Shown in pieces: positions 35,364 to 46,366 of a DNA stretch of 64,000 nucleotides; position 1 is the stretch's first letter, and the number at the start of each line of letters is the position of its first letter. The DNA is taken from assembly GCA_033220425.1 (NCBI GenBank), contig CM065648.1, positions 1,116,001-1,180,000 on the forward strand. The letters are read 5' to 3'. Position numbers and translations under genes: made by a program. Below the pieces are notes generated by a model that did not search any database, was not told the DNA's origin, and saw only the letters and a program-made list of their open reading frames with translations. The DNA is from Lepraria neglecta. Taxonomy: Eukaryota; Ascomycota; Lecanoromycetes; Lecanorales; Stereocaulaceae.

Positions 35364-36049
35364 GTTTGAGGGTTAAGAGTCCTTCGATGAGGGAGATTCA
35401 CGAAGGTAAGTTCCCGAGTGAAAGCATGTCGAAGGGCGAGCCGCCGTCACGCCACATGTTGAAAGAGGAGTATGTCAAGGAGAAGATGCTGAACTTTCGG
35501 TTAAATAGATAGCAAGCAATAGATGCGTCGGGTATAAACCTAAGGTATTATCACGAACTGTGGCTCAGCAAAGATGCAGAATGTTGCTCGTTGAACTTGG
35601 GAGGACCAGGAAATGACGGGTTTGTTGGGCTGATCACCGTATTCCCAACAAGAGCAGACGATTATAGCCCCCTATCTTCCGCAGCTGTTTGGACTACTAC
35701 CCCAAATGAATTGATGCTTCACTCCGGCGTAAAAGGTGAGTTCATCCCAATTGGTTGGGTTTGTTCTCGTGCTGCGTAATACTTCTCGGTCTAATACCCA
35801 TTGCAATTGAGATTGAAGGGCTCTGAGACAACTTCACATGCAGGCTACGGTAGAGAGTAGAAGCTGTGAACTGTGAGATCGATTGGTAAAGATCCTGTCC
35901 AAGGCTGAGAAATAGCGATTGTGGCAAAGCTCCAAACAGCCGCGACAAGCGCCGAGGCATCAAGTTGTTCGTCATCCCACTTGCTGAGAGGTATTTCTCA
36001 TAAGACCAACACTTCTATGATCATCCACACCATACAACCACTCATCAAT
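35364..36049. other. divergent intergenic region, F-box/LRR-like / PI31
   Basis: 686 bp. An open frame continues upstream of the PI31 start to 35921 in the same frame, so a longer N-terminus is possible but lacks family character. No other gene is supported. Confidence 0.4.
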
Positions 36050-37315
36050 ATGTCTATCAACACAGGCAATGTTTTCAGCGCCAAGAACCTCTCAGAACAC
36101 ATGCTCCAAAGCCTTCCCAAAGAGCCAACACCACAGATCAGAAACTCATGCGATGCCATTGCACTTCTAAGTCATGCCTGTATGCTGGCAGTGGGCTTCC
36201 GACTGGTAGGACTTGGAGAAGATCACAAGATCGGTACCATTTACTACACACATATCTGCCCCACCAACAAAGCTAACAATAGTACAGAAGCCACCTCAGA
36301 CCCCGATGCCCCGCAACCTCTCCCAAAAGAATGGAACGCCTCCACAACCTCCGACTACGCATTCCGCTACGCTCACACCCAATCCTCCCTCCAATACCTC
36401 GTTAAGATTAGCCGCCTAGGCAATAAAGCCGTGATCAACGGCCTCGGCATCGGAGATGATAAAGTCCACACATTGGATGTCCTAGTGAAAGACTTCGTCT
36501 CGGAGTCCTCAGTCCCACACACAGTTTCGCCTTCCGAAGGCCCTAATGAGGCTGCGGAAAGATTACGGAGCATCTTCATCTCAGCGGGCCGCATGGCAGA
36601 CGCGGCATCACTACTGAAGCTACAGATTATACAAAAGCTAGCACCTGGGCTACGAAAAGAAGGCTACGAGAATTCTGCACACTCAGCCAGTCCCAACCCA
36701 TCATCACGAGAACGACAATCAGCACCAGACCGGGAGGGCGAATCAGCAGGTGCACCCGCACACGACCCTCTGCGTGATGACCGCCTACCTCCTCGTGCCC
36801 AGCCTCGGCCATTCAACGATCCTCTAGCCGCCCAGCCGCGGCGACCGTATCCAGCGGGCGATTTTCCGCCGCCAGGGTTTGAAGACGAGTATGAGATTAA
36901 TAGACCACCAGGAGGTGTTGGTGGTGGGAGGAGACCGCCGAATATTGGAGAGAGGGACTTGTATCCACAGGGGCTGGGACCGCATGATCCGCTGGGGGGT
37001 GGGGGATTTGGACCTGGTGGAGGGGGCATGCATCCTACGTTTGATGATCCGATGTTTGGTGGAGGTGGAGGGCCGGGCCGGTATAATGGACAGTACGTAC
37101 CTCCTAGTTTGCTGTCGCAGCTTTCCATCTCTGCATTTGCTGACGAGTCTGTCGACAGAGTCCCACCAGGCGCGAGATACGATCCCATAGGTCCTGGCGA
37201 CGGACCTCCAAATCTTCGAGGCGGGCCGCGCTTCCCTGGCGGAGGTGGAGGAGGGTTTGGCGGAGGAAGACCACCGAATCCATTCGGAGGCTTTGGTGGT
37301 GATGATTTCATCTAA
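36050..37315 (+). CDS. PI31-type proteasome regulator
   Basis: PI31 (PSMF1) binds the 20S proteasome. Two exons, 36050-37092 and 37159-37315, give 399 residues from the Met at 36050; Mets at 36017 or 35921 are in frame. The N-terminal FP-type domain includes NSCDAIALLSHACMLAVGFRL, GLGEDHKIG, YAFRYAHTQSSLQYLVKISR and LDVLVKDFVSE. The C-terminal half is Pro/Gly/Arg-rich, with the family motifs DPLRDDRLPP, FNDPLA, FDDPMFGG and RYDPIGPG. The intron (37093-37158, 66 bp, CA/GTACGT...GACAG) joins GQ to VPPGARYDPIGPG. Because it is a multiple of three and lacks a stop, retention would add 22 residues. The coding strand goes from C-rich to G-rich along the gene. Confidence 0.88.
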   Translation: MSINTGNVFSAKNLSEHMLQSLPKEPTPQIRNSCDAIALLSHACMLAVGFRLVGLGEDHKIGTIYYTHICPTNKANNSTEATSDPDAPQPLPKEWNASTTSDYAFRYAHTQSSLQYLVKISRLGNKAVINGLGIGDDKVHTLDVLVKDFVSESSVPHTVSPSEGPNEAAERLRSIFISAGRMADAASLLKLQIIQKLAPGLRKEGYENSAHSASPNPSSRERQSAPDREGESAGAPAHDPLRDDRLPPRAQPRPFNDPLAAQPRRPYPAGDFPPPGFEDEYEINRPPGGVGGGRRPPNIGERDLYPQGLGPHDPLGGGGFGPGGGGMHPTFDDPMFGGGGGPGRYNGQYVPPSLLSQLSISAFADESVDRVPPGARYDPIGPGDGPPNLRGGPRFPGGGGGGFGGGRPPNPFGGFGGDDFI

Positions 37316-40300
37316 GATGTTGACGACTTTGAAAATTGCATGAGATGTTGGTATTTGCACGGCGAGGAATGGGTCCTGGATCTGACCAAGAGGACTTTTG
37401 GGACGACGGAACATGGCTTGCGATCAATGGCTTTACGACTTTCAATAGGACGAGTGCTGCTCTTCAGAAATGCATAACTACATAAATTGTAATTCATGAG
37501 TTGTACAAACCACCTTGTTCAGTGTGTCGCTCAAAATCCACTAGCCTTTCCATCCCATCCCATCCACCCAACCAACCACCCAATCATCTCCTCTCCTCTA
37601 TCACTTCCCTGCGCCTCTCCTCCACCAGTCTCCCTCTAAATCCTCCACCACATCATCATCTGACAACCGTTGACTCTTGAGCCATCCAATGCACACCCCA
37701 CGCGCACAACGCACAGCGCGCTAAAAAATCCAAGCTTGGCACCGACGCACCGTCGATCTATCCTAATCAGTCCATCTTTGCGAGCAGGATTCACGGAGGC
37801 GCATCTGAAACACGACCTCAGAATCCTCCTGCCTCATGCAAGACACCTATCCCCCACCAACAACAACAGTAATATCTTTACGTACGTACGTATCAGGTCA
37901 TTATGGAGATTTGGTGGTACGATCGGTGCAGGGTTTGGTGGTTGGGTGATATGCGTAACCCGTATCTCGAAGGATAATTGCAAGGAACGGCGTTCGCCAC
38001 CTACCGCCCGCCCGTCTGTCCGCTCCCTAATTGCCCGTGCTCGTGATGCAGTGAGCTTGCGTGATTTGCGAGTACGTCTCCGTTCTATATCCTTGCTGTT
38101 GATCGTAGGGGCTTATTGGCTAGCGAGATAGCTTGATTGAGAGGGAGCATTTTCAGTGGTCAATGCTTTCCTTTTGCTGGAGCATGAATGGTTGGAAAGC
38201 TGAGTTGATGCGTGTGTGTGGGGTATGCCACGATCGCAAGGCTTTCCCCGATTGTGTATCTGCATTTGGTTTAATATTTTTCGCGTTGGCTCATCTTTGT
38301 CATGGCTGTTATCTCAGATGTCCCAACTAGGTGTTGGCTTCGTTCTCGCAAGCCCATTCGTCATGACTTGGGGTGGCGTTCGTCCTGTTATCAGATGGCT
38401 TCTACTGAGACAGCCACTCTATAACTCAACAGCTTTTGGGTTGTCTGTAAGACTCGCATGGCGCTTAAGGCATGCATACCGGCATGCAAGTGCTCTCTCC
38501 CGGTTTCGAGTGTGGTGGCTACCTGTCTTCTAGAAGGTCGACATTTTGCCATCTCGCATGACGAGCTCCATACGGATGGACATGCTTCGATAGAGTTTGT
38601 GGTATCTTGTTAATATTACTGTTGGATCAGCTATGCTTGAATTGCACTATGATCTGGTGTGGATGGCAGGCTATCTGACCATGTAAATGAGAAGAAAGTC
38701 GGACATATTTTCGGACTCATAGCCAAGGAAATGGCTTGACTGCACTCACACGGAAAGAGGAACCGGACATACACAGAAAGATTTCCGTGCTTCATGTGGA
38801 GGATCGATAGCCACCGACCTAACATTCTTTGCACATGAGAGAGCGATTTCAGACAAAGAGGTGGGTCATTACTCCCCACGAATGCATGCTTGGAAAATGT
38901 AGCTAACCCATCTTGCATTGAAAATATTGAAAATGGCTCATCTATGCCAAAGAAGCGCCACCTTGTCTGGCAAAAAATCAATCCTTAAGCAAACTTGTGG
39001 AGCTTGGCTACAAGCAGTGTAACATTGAAAACCCAGAATCCTTTCATTTAAACTGCATGCTACTTCGTAGGCAGATGTACGAGGCACCATGGAAATTTAA
39101 GGAGACTTGGCATTGAACCAGGCGCACACGCAATTCCTAGTCTAGAACAATGCTTCGGCCAACATTCTAGAAGTCCCAGATACGACCTTCCCGTGGCAAA
39201 AATCCTTCACATGGATTCTCACAATAAATGTGAAACCATAATCCATCAAGCCCTCGAACCAGCGGCTTGGAAAGAAAAATTGGGGGCTAGATTTATTGCC
39301 CGGGTGCTCTCGGGAGTGCAGTCGTAATCAAAGAATGCAGGAACAAGCTCTGGTGTGGCAGCATCGTGTCAGAGTAGCGTACTGGCGTGTCTAGACCAGA
39401 TTCTTATTAGTCAGTGAGTCGCTCCTGGAGTGAGTAGAGGTATATAGTGGCGAGAGTGGAAAAAGGCTTCAGCTATGCATGATCACGATGGATAGCAGGG
39501 GCTGAAAAACAGGTACAATACAATAACATTGTGGATGCATCTGGTAGCGATAGACTTGCAGACATGGATGGTCCAATGAGAGAGCTCGCTCAGGTAGGAC
39601 AGTGTCTATCTTTCCTATATTCAGAAAAATTCCGAATACGCAGAAAAAGGTCTCACGTCAAATACAAAATTATACATATGCAAACCTGATTGAGCAATGA
39701 TTGCTTACTTCCGACGATGATTCATATCAAATGTACTCCGACTCTTGGCAGCAGCGAAGTAATTTAGGGTTCTGACAAGCTCTAGCCCCAATTAGCCGAG
39801 TTTACCGGATCGGCTGTGCATTCGCCAGTGTCTGGTGACCTGCTCGTGTTTCAGAAGTGTGTGAGGGGCAGCAGAGACTTGATTCGATGTTCGAGATGGC
39901 GAGCATGGTGGTAGGATCAGCGTATTCCATGTGTTGGTATGCTGATCAAGCAAGCAGACTTCTTTAGTTGGAATTCGCGAGTATTTATTAGTGACTTCAC
40001 TATGAGTCGAGATCCTTCAGCTGAAGTTTACAGTTTACGAAGTCGGTGAAGACATAGAGCGGAGAACGTATCTATTAGATAGCCATACTTTAAGGCGGAG
40101 TTGGGAGGACGGGTTTTGGAGGACGTAAAGCGGAGATGGCAAGCTCCAAGCAAAATCCTTCCCAAGATCGATTCGTCAAGCTATCAGCGCATCGAGGCAA
40201 ATAGGGTTCGGGAGGGCATCAATGTCGTGATGGTAGTATTACTGTAGCGATGCACAAGCCACTTGTTGGTTTCCTCGCTTGCGTCATCCTGCGGGCAAAG

Positions 40301-43300
40301 GGACTGGGCGAAAGCAGATAGATTGCTGTTGACAGACGGAGGTTGAATTAGGGTGGATGCTAAGGAAGCAGTTCATCGAGTTGCTCCATTGAGGTTTATG
40401 GTTGCTGATCCAACGTTTCAACGGTGTCCTTCCAGAAATGTTGGAAAAACGCTTGATTGGGTAGCAAGGTATTGGAATGGCGTTGGGAGGGTGGTGGCAA
40501 GTGTGTCCAGATTCGGTAGCGGAAGCTGAGTTCATCACTACATTTTCCCCATCAAGATTTGCTAGCCTCGCTACAATTTGTCTCAGTTCAGAGACTTTTC
40601 ATGCTTTGTCCTCAACGTCGTAAATAGCAATGTGCACTGTCAGTAACCTGAAACCATCCTACTCCTTCTTTGAGCGGAAGAGGACTTGTGGGGGCATACC
40701 ACGATGTTCCTGGCTGTACCTGCAGCGTAAGCACTGTACTCTAAGCATCGCCTCCACAGGTGATGTACTGTACAAGCCAATTCGGGATTTTGTCGAGCCA
40801 CTGGATTTTCCCTTGGACCACACACCTCCGCACCTAAATCTGAAACATGTAAGAGATCGTCCAAGCCCCCCTATAAGCAGTGAAAATCCGCTAATGTGGT
40901 ATGGTAAAGAATACGCAAGATAAGACAGAGCCTAAAGCTGCACGTGGTTGAGCGTCCCGCAAGCCACCAACTCGAATCCCCAGTACGGAGCTATCCGATT
41001 AGCCCGCGATGCCGAAAGCTTCGCACTTGTCCATGTCTGTCTAAGGGGCATGCATACTGCGATTAGGTGCTGGTGGCGCAAAAGGTTGTACCATCTCGGT
41101 CCCCACCATTTTACCCACAACGGCCAAATTTACGGCAATTCATTCTGCGGGTCGTGCCTATTACACAGTCTGACATGTCCAACATGAAGCGATGCTTTCC
41201 AACACCATGGATATAGTTATTGGCTATAACCTCCCCCACATAACGGCGAAATGCTTATTTATGCTCCGGGTTTGGAATACGGGATTTGGAATAAGGGAAT
41301 AATGTCAATGATGCTTATGTTCAGATGATCTGAAGGGTTCCCAACTTGTTTTGATGGTCTGGTGGCGCTGCGACTCGGTCCGTTAAGCCACCATCACCAG
41401 AGCGATGGATTTTAGGCAAAATGTTCTGCATGGAGCCATCGGTTTCGCAATTTCCTAGAGTGCCTTTGAGGTTACAAGATGCCTTTCTTGGTGTGGTGGA
41501 ACGGAGCATAATCGGCAATTGGAGGGTTGATGATAGGAACTCAGCGATAGTAATCATCTCTTGCTCTCCATCCTGTATTTGCTTAAGTCAAAGAACCCTT
41601 GAAGTCCTCATATCCGATATTGTAGCCATGATTAGATGAAAGCGCAATGTCAGCACTCTGTAATGTTGCGATTTGCGCGCCCAACCTCAGGCACAATTGC
41701 AAGTCCGATGAGGCATTTCCTCCAACAATGACTGGGCTGTTGTGTAATCTTGTATATCCGGTACCTTCAAAATAATCCCCACGCTTATTGTACCTTCATG
41801 TAGGGACTACTGTATCTAAGGCAACAATCATGATAAGAGTTGAAGCATACGACACATGTGTATCATAGCTTGAATTTCCTTGGCGTGATCAACCATTGTC
41901 GTCATTGAAAGCGGACACGCTGGCGTCTTGGTAAGCTGCCAGGGTTTCCCCAGCCACCTAGGCGGGAGAGCCCGTGAACGCGATGAGTTGTCCGGTGGAA
42001 ATCTGAAACCCAAACGGTCGCTGTGAGCTGCCTCAACTGTAGAAGCCAAGAGCACTCAGTTCCAAGAGTGAAATCCTGATGTTTTCGTTTGTCATGGCTG
42101 GAGCAATATCTGGTAAAATTGCTTGAACTGTGATCGCCTCAATTGCACCCAAAAGTGGAAGCCGGCTGCAGGCATCAGCTAGCGAGCGACTCGGAGATTG
42201 ACCCTTTCTCCGCAAAGAGGCTGCGCATTCATCGAGAAGTAGAGATACTTCGAGAAGAGATGTAGTCGTTATGCAGTCACAGTTGGTTCGACCCCAAAGT
42301 TCTTGTCCCTGCCGTGCCCTGACAGGAAGCGCGAGGAGCGCTTCCATCGGACCACCTCGCCGCAGGTCTAGGCTCTACACTGCCTGATTCGAGCAAGGTT
42401 TCTAAGGCGCCCCGTCCTTCTCCACATTTGAGCTTCATATTCCTTCGATGTTTCATGTTCGAGCCAAGATCCGCAGTCGGAGTAGGCAAATGGTAGCGAG
42501 TAGGCTGTGTAGGATTCCAATCCTTCGAATCGAGTCGTAATCGTTGTCTCTCCTTACTCGATAAACCTTAGGGTTAACATTCACGCATTGATCGATGCAA
42601 GGTCCGCGAAGGAATCGTGCTGACACAAAAAGCCGAAGAAAGTTAAAAGTAAGGACAACGTGGCCAACGGAAAAGATGCAGTCAGAGATGCATTCAGCCT
42701 CAAAGCCATGCTCGATTATTGGATGGCTTTGAGGGATTGTGCATCCGTTTGCACCGAGACTCTATTTTTGATCGCTGTAAGTCCGTAAGCGCCGAGAATC
42801 TGGAGGTTCTCGCTTCCAGGCACCACCAACCAGGTACCAACACCGACAGATTGGTTACGCCCGAGTATCATTGGGTCCTGACCCACCCCATAGCGATGTC
42901 AAATAAAGTCTGGGATCAATGTTATTTTACTGCTGACCTTTTTATGCATTGTGTATACTAATCAGATAAGTGTGGATTATTCTAGGCACACACTTCTAAG
43001 ATTGCAAAGTTGCATTGCTTTCCGCCCGACTTTGAGGGTTGCAGACGCAGCATTTTTGGCCCCATAACAATGATTATGCAAGACACACATATGACATTAA
43101 TCATTGCAGATGCTCGTAAACCATAGGACTCGTGTACAGTGTATAGTGGTGCGCGCGCATAATGATGACATGAAAAGTTGGGGGATGTGCAAACCGCAGA
43201 TCCAAGCCCCTCCCACATTAGGGATCGTCCGTTAAACCGTAGCAACATGAAACACTGCATAGCCTTCCCATTCATCCTACATCCCACCAAGGCCACCAAA

Positions 43301-43464
43301 CGCCACTACCCTTTCTGTCATGCATAGATGAGAGAAAAATAGACATGAAGATCTCCGGATATGTTGATCCTCCACAAAGTAAAAGACTCCGCCCAGATGC
43401 AATGTCGAACAGTGTCTCGGATCTAAGCCTGATCTAAGCGTACAAAACAGCCCCCACAGTATCG
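37316..43464. other. 6.1-kb region without a supported gene
   Basis: This lies between the 3' ends of PI31 (+) and the C2H2 factor (-). The 37,520-37,860 part is strongly pyrimidine-rich on the plus strand and promoter-like. Scattered open frames of 60-150 codons occur throughout, none with protein character I can recognise. Open minus-strand frames around 42,490-41,830 (rich in Ala/Leu/Arg) might be a decayed gene, but I could not assign it. No tRNA-like box pairs, long tandem repeats or element ends were seen by eye. It may hold noncoding transcripts. Confidence 0.5.
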
Positions 43465-44789
43465 TTATGAGACGAAAACCGATGGAGCCTGAATTGGACT
43501 GCTTACGAACTGTGGCCTGTCGTAGCTGGAAAATGTCGATGATGGGGTTGCTGACATTGGTGGCGCCATCGACGACGGTTGTGGCATTCCGCGGCTGTAA
43601 GATCGGCTGCGCGCAGGGAAGTTCGTAAAAGACCACCGAGCAGGCGTAGCGGCTGACCCTTCACGGAAACCGAGCTCGAATCGCTTCGGGCATCCGTCTT
43701 CAGTGTGTCTCCGTAATGTATCTCTGCGAGCGAAGCGATGGCCACATAGATTACATCGGTGATTACGGGCTTTGAGATGTACCTGCAGATCATGTTAGCA
43801 TCTGAGTAAGCGATAAGTAGAATGTTGGCTGAGCTTACGCTATCATAATGCCTGTCCAAGTCCGTCTTTCGTTGAAATTTCTTGGTGCATGGGGTATTGC
43901 CAGCCATGGCGGTACATGGGTGGGGATATTTGCGCTCAGGGTTGTGGGTCTCCAAATGAGACTTCCAGTTGTAGCTCCTTTTGAATAGCTTGCCGCATAC
44001 TCGGCAATCATGAGTGGCTTCTTCGGGAGTTGTCCTTTGACGCTTCTTCTTGATGCGGTTTACACTTGGCAACGTGGGCGCCGCGTCGAATTTTGAGCGC
44101 GCGCCTTCATTGGTGAAATCTACCGGATATCCCATGTTTTGCTTGGACCAATCGTTGTGTTGGTTCTTGTAGAAGTCGTCTGAGGGGCCATTGATGGGCG
44201 AGATGCCGTTATAGGGCGACATATATTGTGTAGTCATAGATCGTTGCAGGACTTGATCATTCCCAGGCGCTGGGTACCACTCGTTCGGGTCCTCTTGCTT
44301 AACTCTAGGTGTGTAGTATTCATTTCCGTGCTGGAAAGACTCTGGCGAAGAATAAGATGAGGAGATTGATGATCGGTGGGAAGGCATGTTGGTACTGGGA
44401 GGCGTTTGGCAGAAGACAAGGCCGGGCGCTTCTGGCGATTGCGTGGTTATCATGCCACTATTGGCGCCGTTGGAGTAGCCAGAGAAGGGATCGAAGGCTG
44501 GTGTGAAGATGTCTGGCGGCTGAGAGATCTGTGGGAAGTCTTGTTCCATCACCGAGGAATGTGACCAGCTATCTGAGGGCTGTGGCGAGGGTGGTAGTTC
44601 TTGGACAGTGCTCTGTTGTTGAGGTATAGGGCAGTCGAAGATCCCTAACCCTCGATTGGGTTGCTCGAGGGATGCAGGTTCAGGTTGGGGCGTAGCAGGG
44701 TAACAAGGTCTCTGCGACGAGAAGGATCGTTTGGATTGTTGGTACTCTGGTGACATAGGCGAGCGCATTGATTGAGGTGTGAGGTTCAT
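43465..44789 (-). CDS. C2H2 zinc-finger transcription factor
   Basis: Exons 44789-43839 and 43782-43465, with a 56-bp intron, give 422 residues. The first 250 residues are Pro/Gln/Ser-rich, as in activation domains. Three fingers follow: CRVCGKLFKRSYNWKSHLETH (C-x2-C-x12-H-x3-H), then a degenerate one with an 8-residue Cys spacing (CTAMAGNTPC...DLDRHYDSVH), whose last His is supplied by exon 2, and CNLCGHRFARRDTLRRHTEDGC (C2HC). A basic patch RIKKKRQR precedes the fingers and may act in nuclear import. After the fingers the tail is Ser/Pro-rich. I cannot assign it to a named regulator. A 1.58-kb upstream region before the next gene is long for this window, which fits a regulated factor. Confidence 0.88.
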
Positions 44790-46366
44790 TATAGTTGAAG
44801 GTAGGCGACTCTACTTGACAGGCGTAGGCCTATGGTAGAGTGGTGGTGTTTGAAGGAAACAATTGTAGTGGTGAGATGTTCAATATATATTGTCAGCCTT
44901 GAGGAGAGTCTGGAGTAAGAAGAAGGTTGACAGATGTTGGACGGCGGGGATGGATGAATAAGTAGGTTGAGTGCTGGCTCTAGGCGGGCAGTGAAGCTGT
45001 GGGGGTCATATGCAGGAAGAGATAGTTGATTATGACTGTAAGGCAGATTCGCACTATCAATTGAGAAGATAGAGTATGAGTGGTTTGCACAGAAGGACAG
45101 CAAACGCGGCACCGCCCACCATTTTATCTCGAATCATGGAGAATGCATGGAGAGATCAGGGTAGCAGCTGCGATGGAGCTAAAGCTACCTATCCCTGCCC
45201 CATGCGCCCACCGCCTCGACATGCTAAAATCCTGAACCTGAACATTGGTGCATCATTAGCTTATTCCCACAGCCAAGGTACCAAAGCAGGGGTAAAACCA
45301 CCGAGCCAGTATTGTAAAATAAGCTAAAATCGCGTCGTTTCGGCTTGTGAGACGAACGTCTAATTTCGCGCGATCCACCCACCATCACGAAAAAAATATC
45401 AGCATCATTTTGGGCGATCCCTTCTTACCTGCTCTGGACTAGTCCCACAGCGACCCCTCCTTCTGGTTCCAACGTCTTTCCCACCATCATCGGTCCATCG
45501 AATCAGCGATGACCCCGGCTCTTTGTGGCTTCGAGGCGTCGAACACAGCTTACTCTCACAGACACAAAGAATCCAAATCATATGCGCAGGATTCCGAAGA
45601 GTTAGAAATATGGATGTTGCCGGATTATTGTTCTGGTCAAGGGTCCATTATTGAGAGTCGCTGTCGATCGTGATGTACAATGCAACATTGCAACGTGCAC
45701 ATGGAGAACGTGGGGCCATGATAATCCTATGACGAATGTGGAATAGCGCGCATAACGTTATGCAGGTATTCCAATCTGAAACACCGATGAAATTCACGAA
45801 CTTTGAAGCTTGCGCCCGGCATTCGCCACGCTGAGCACACATCTTTTCCTCTTTTCTTGCACATCTCGGAGCGTCCGAATCGGCTTTAAGGCAGTGGTGA
45901 TCAATTTTTTCATCCTTCACCATCGTGGCCTGGATTTGCATCGGCTACCCACTGCCGTGCATATGGGCCAAGGCCGGGTACAGCTCGACTCTACCCAACA
46001 ACCCTAATTCATTCCTACGCTCGTTGTAGGTAGAAGGTGGTCGTCGCGCATGTTTGAACTCGAGAAACGTTTGATAGACACCATTCTTCCATTGTAGCGT
46101 CCTCATCGGGGCCCTATACCTCCACTCCCGGAGAGGAAGGTCCGAAGGTGTGTTGTATTGTAGAAATTACTCGTCTGGCCAACTCCAACGCATTGCCCCA
46201 GATGAAAGGATAGCGTTCCCTTAAGGTTACACTCTTAGATCATTTGGCTCCCAGCGGCGCGACAGTCTGGACCAACATTCGTTCAATCGTTTCGTCGTTT
46301 CAACTTTTGCATTGACCCCGGATTGCAAACGTCGAATGGAATTGCCAGCGTATGAGAGCCCTCGCT
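44790..46366. promoter_or_regulatory. long upstream region of the C2H2 factor
   Basis: 1577 bp between the factor's start and the YVC1 stop codon. The first 300 bp upstream of the ATG are pyrimidine-rich on the coding strand and would form the leader. No gene is supported. Short open frames at 45,076-45,327 and 45,648-46,007 lack family character. Confidence 0.45.

Noticed and set aside
36664-37311. Minus-strand Gly/Pro-rich frame of 215 codons
   Set aside because: It is the reverse of the Gly/Pro-rich tail of PI31; the family motifs are on the plus strand.
40630-40923. Plus-strand frame of 97 codons with an apparent internal 33-bp GT-AG segment
   Set aside because: The segment is too short for a fungal intron and the product is not recognisable.
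42210-42310. GGTTCGACCCC resembling a tRNA B box
   Set aside because: No matching A box at the right distance and no acceptor-stem pairing.
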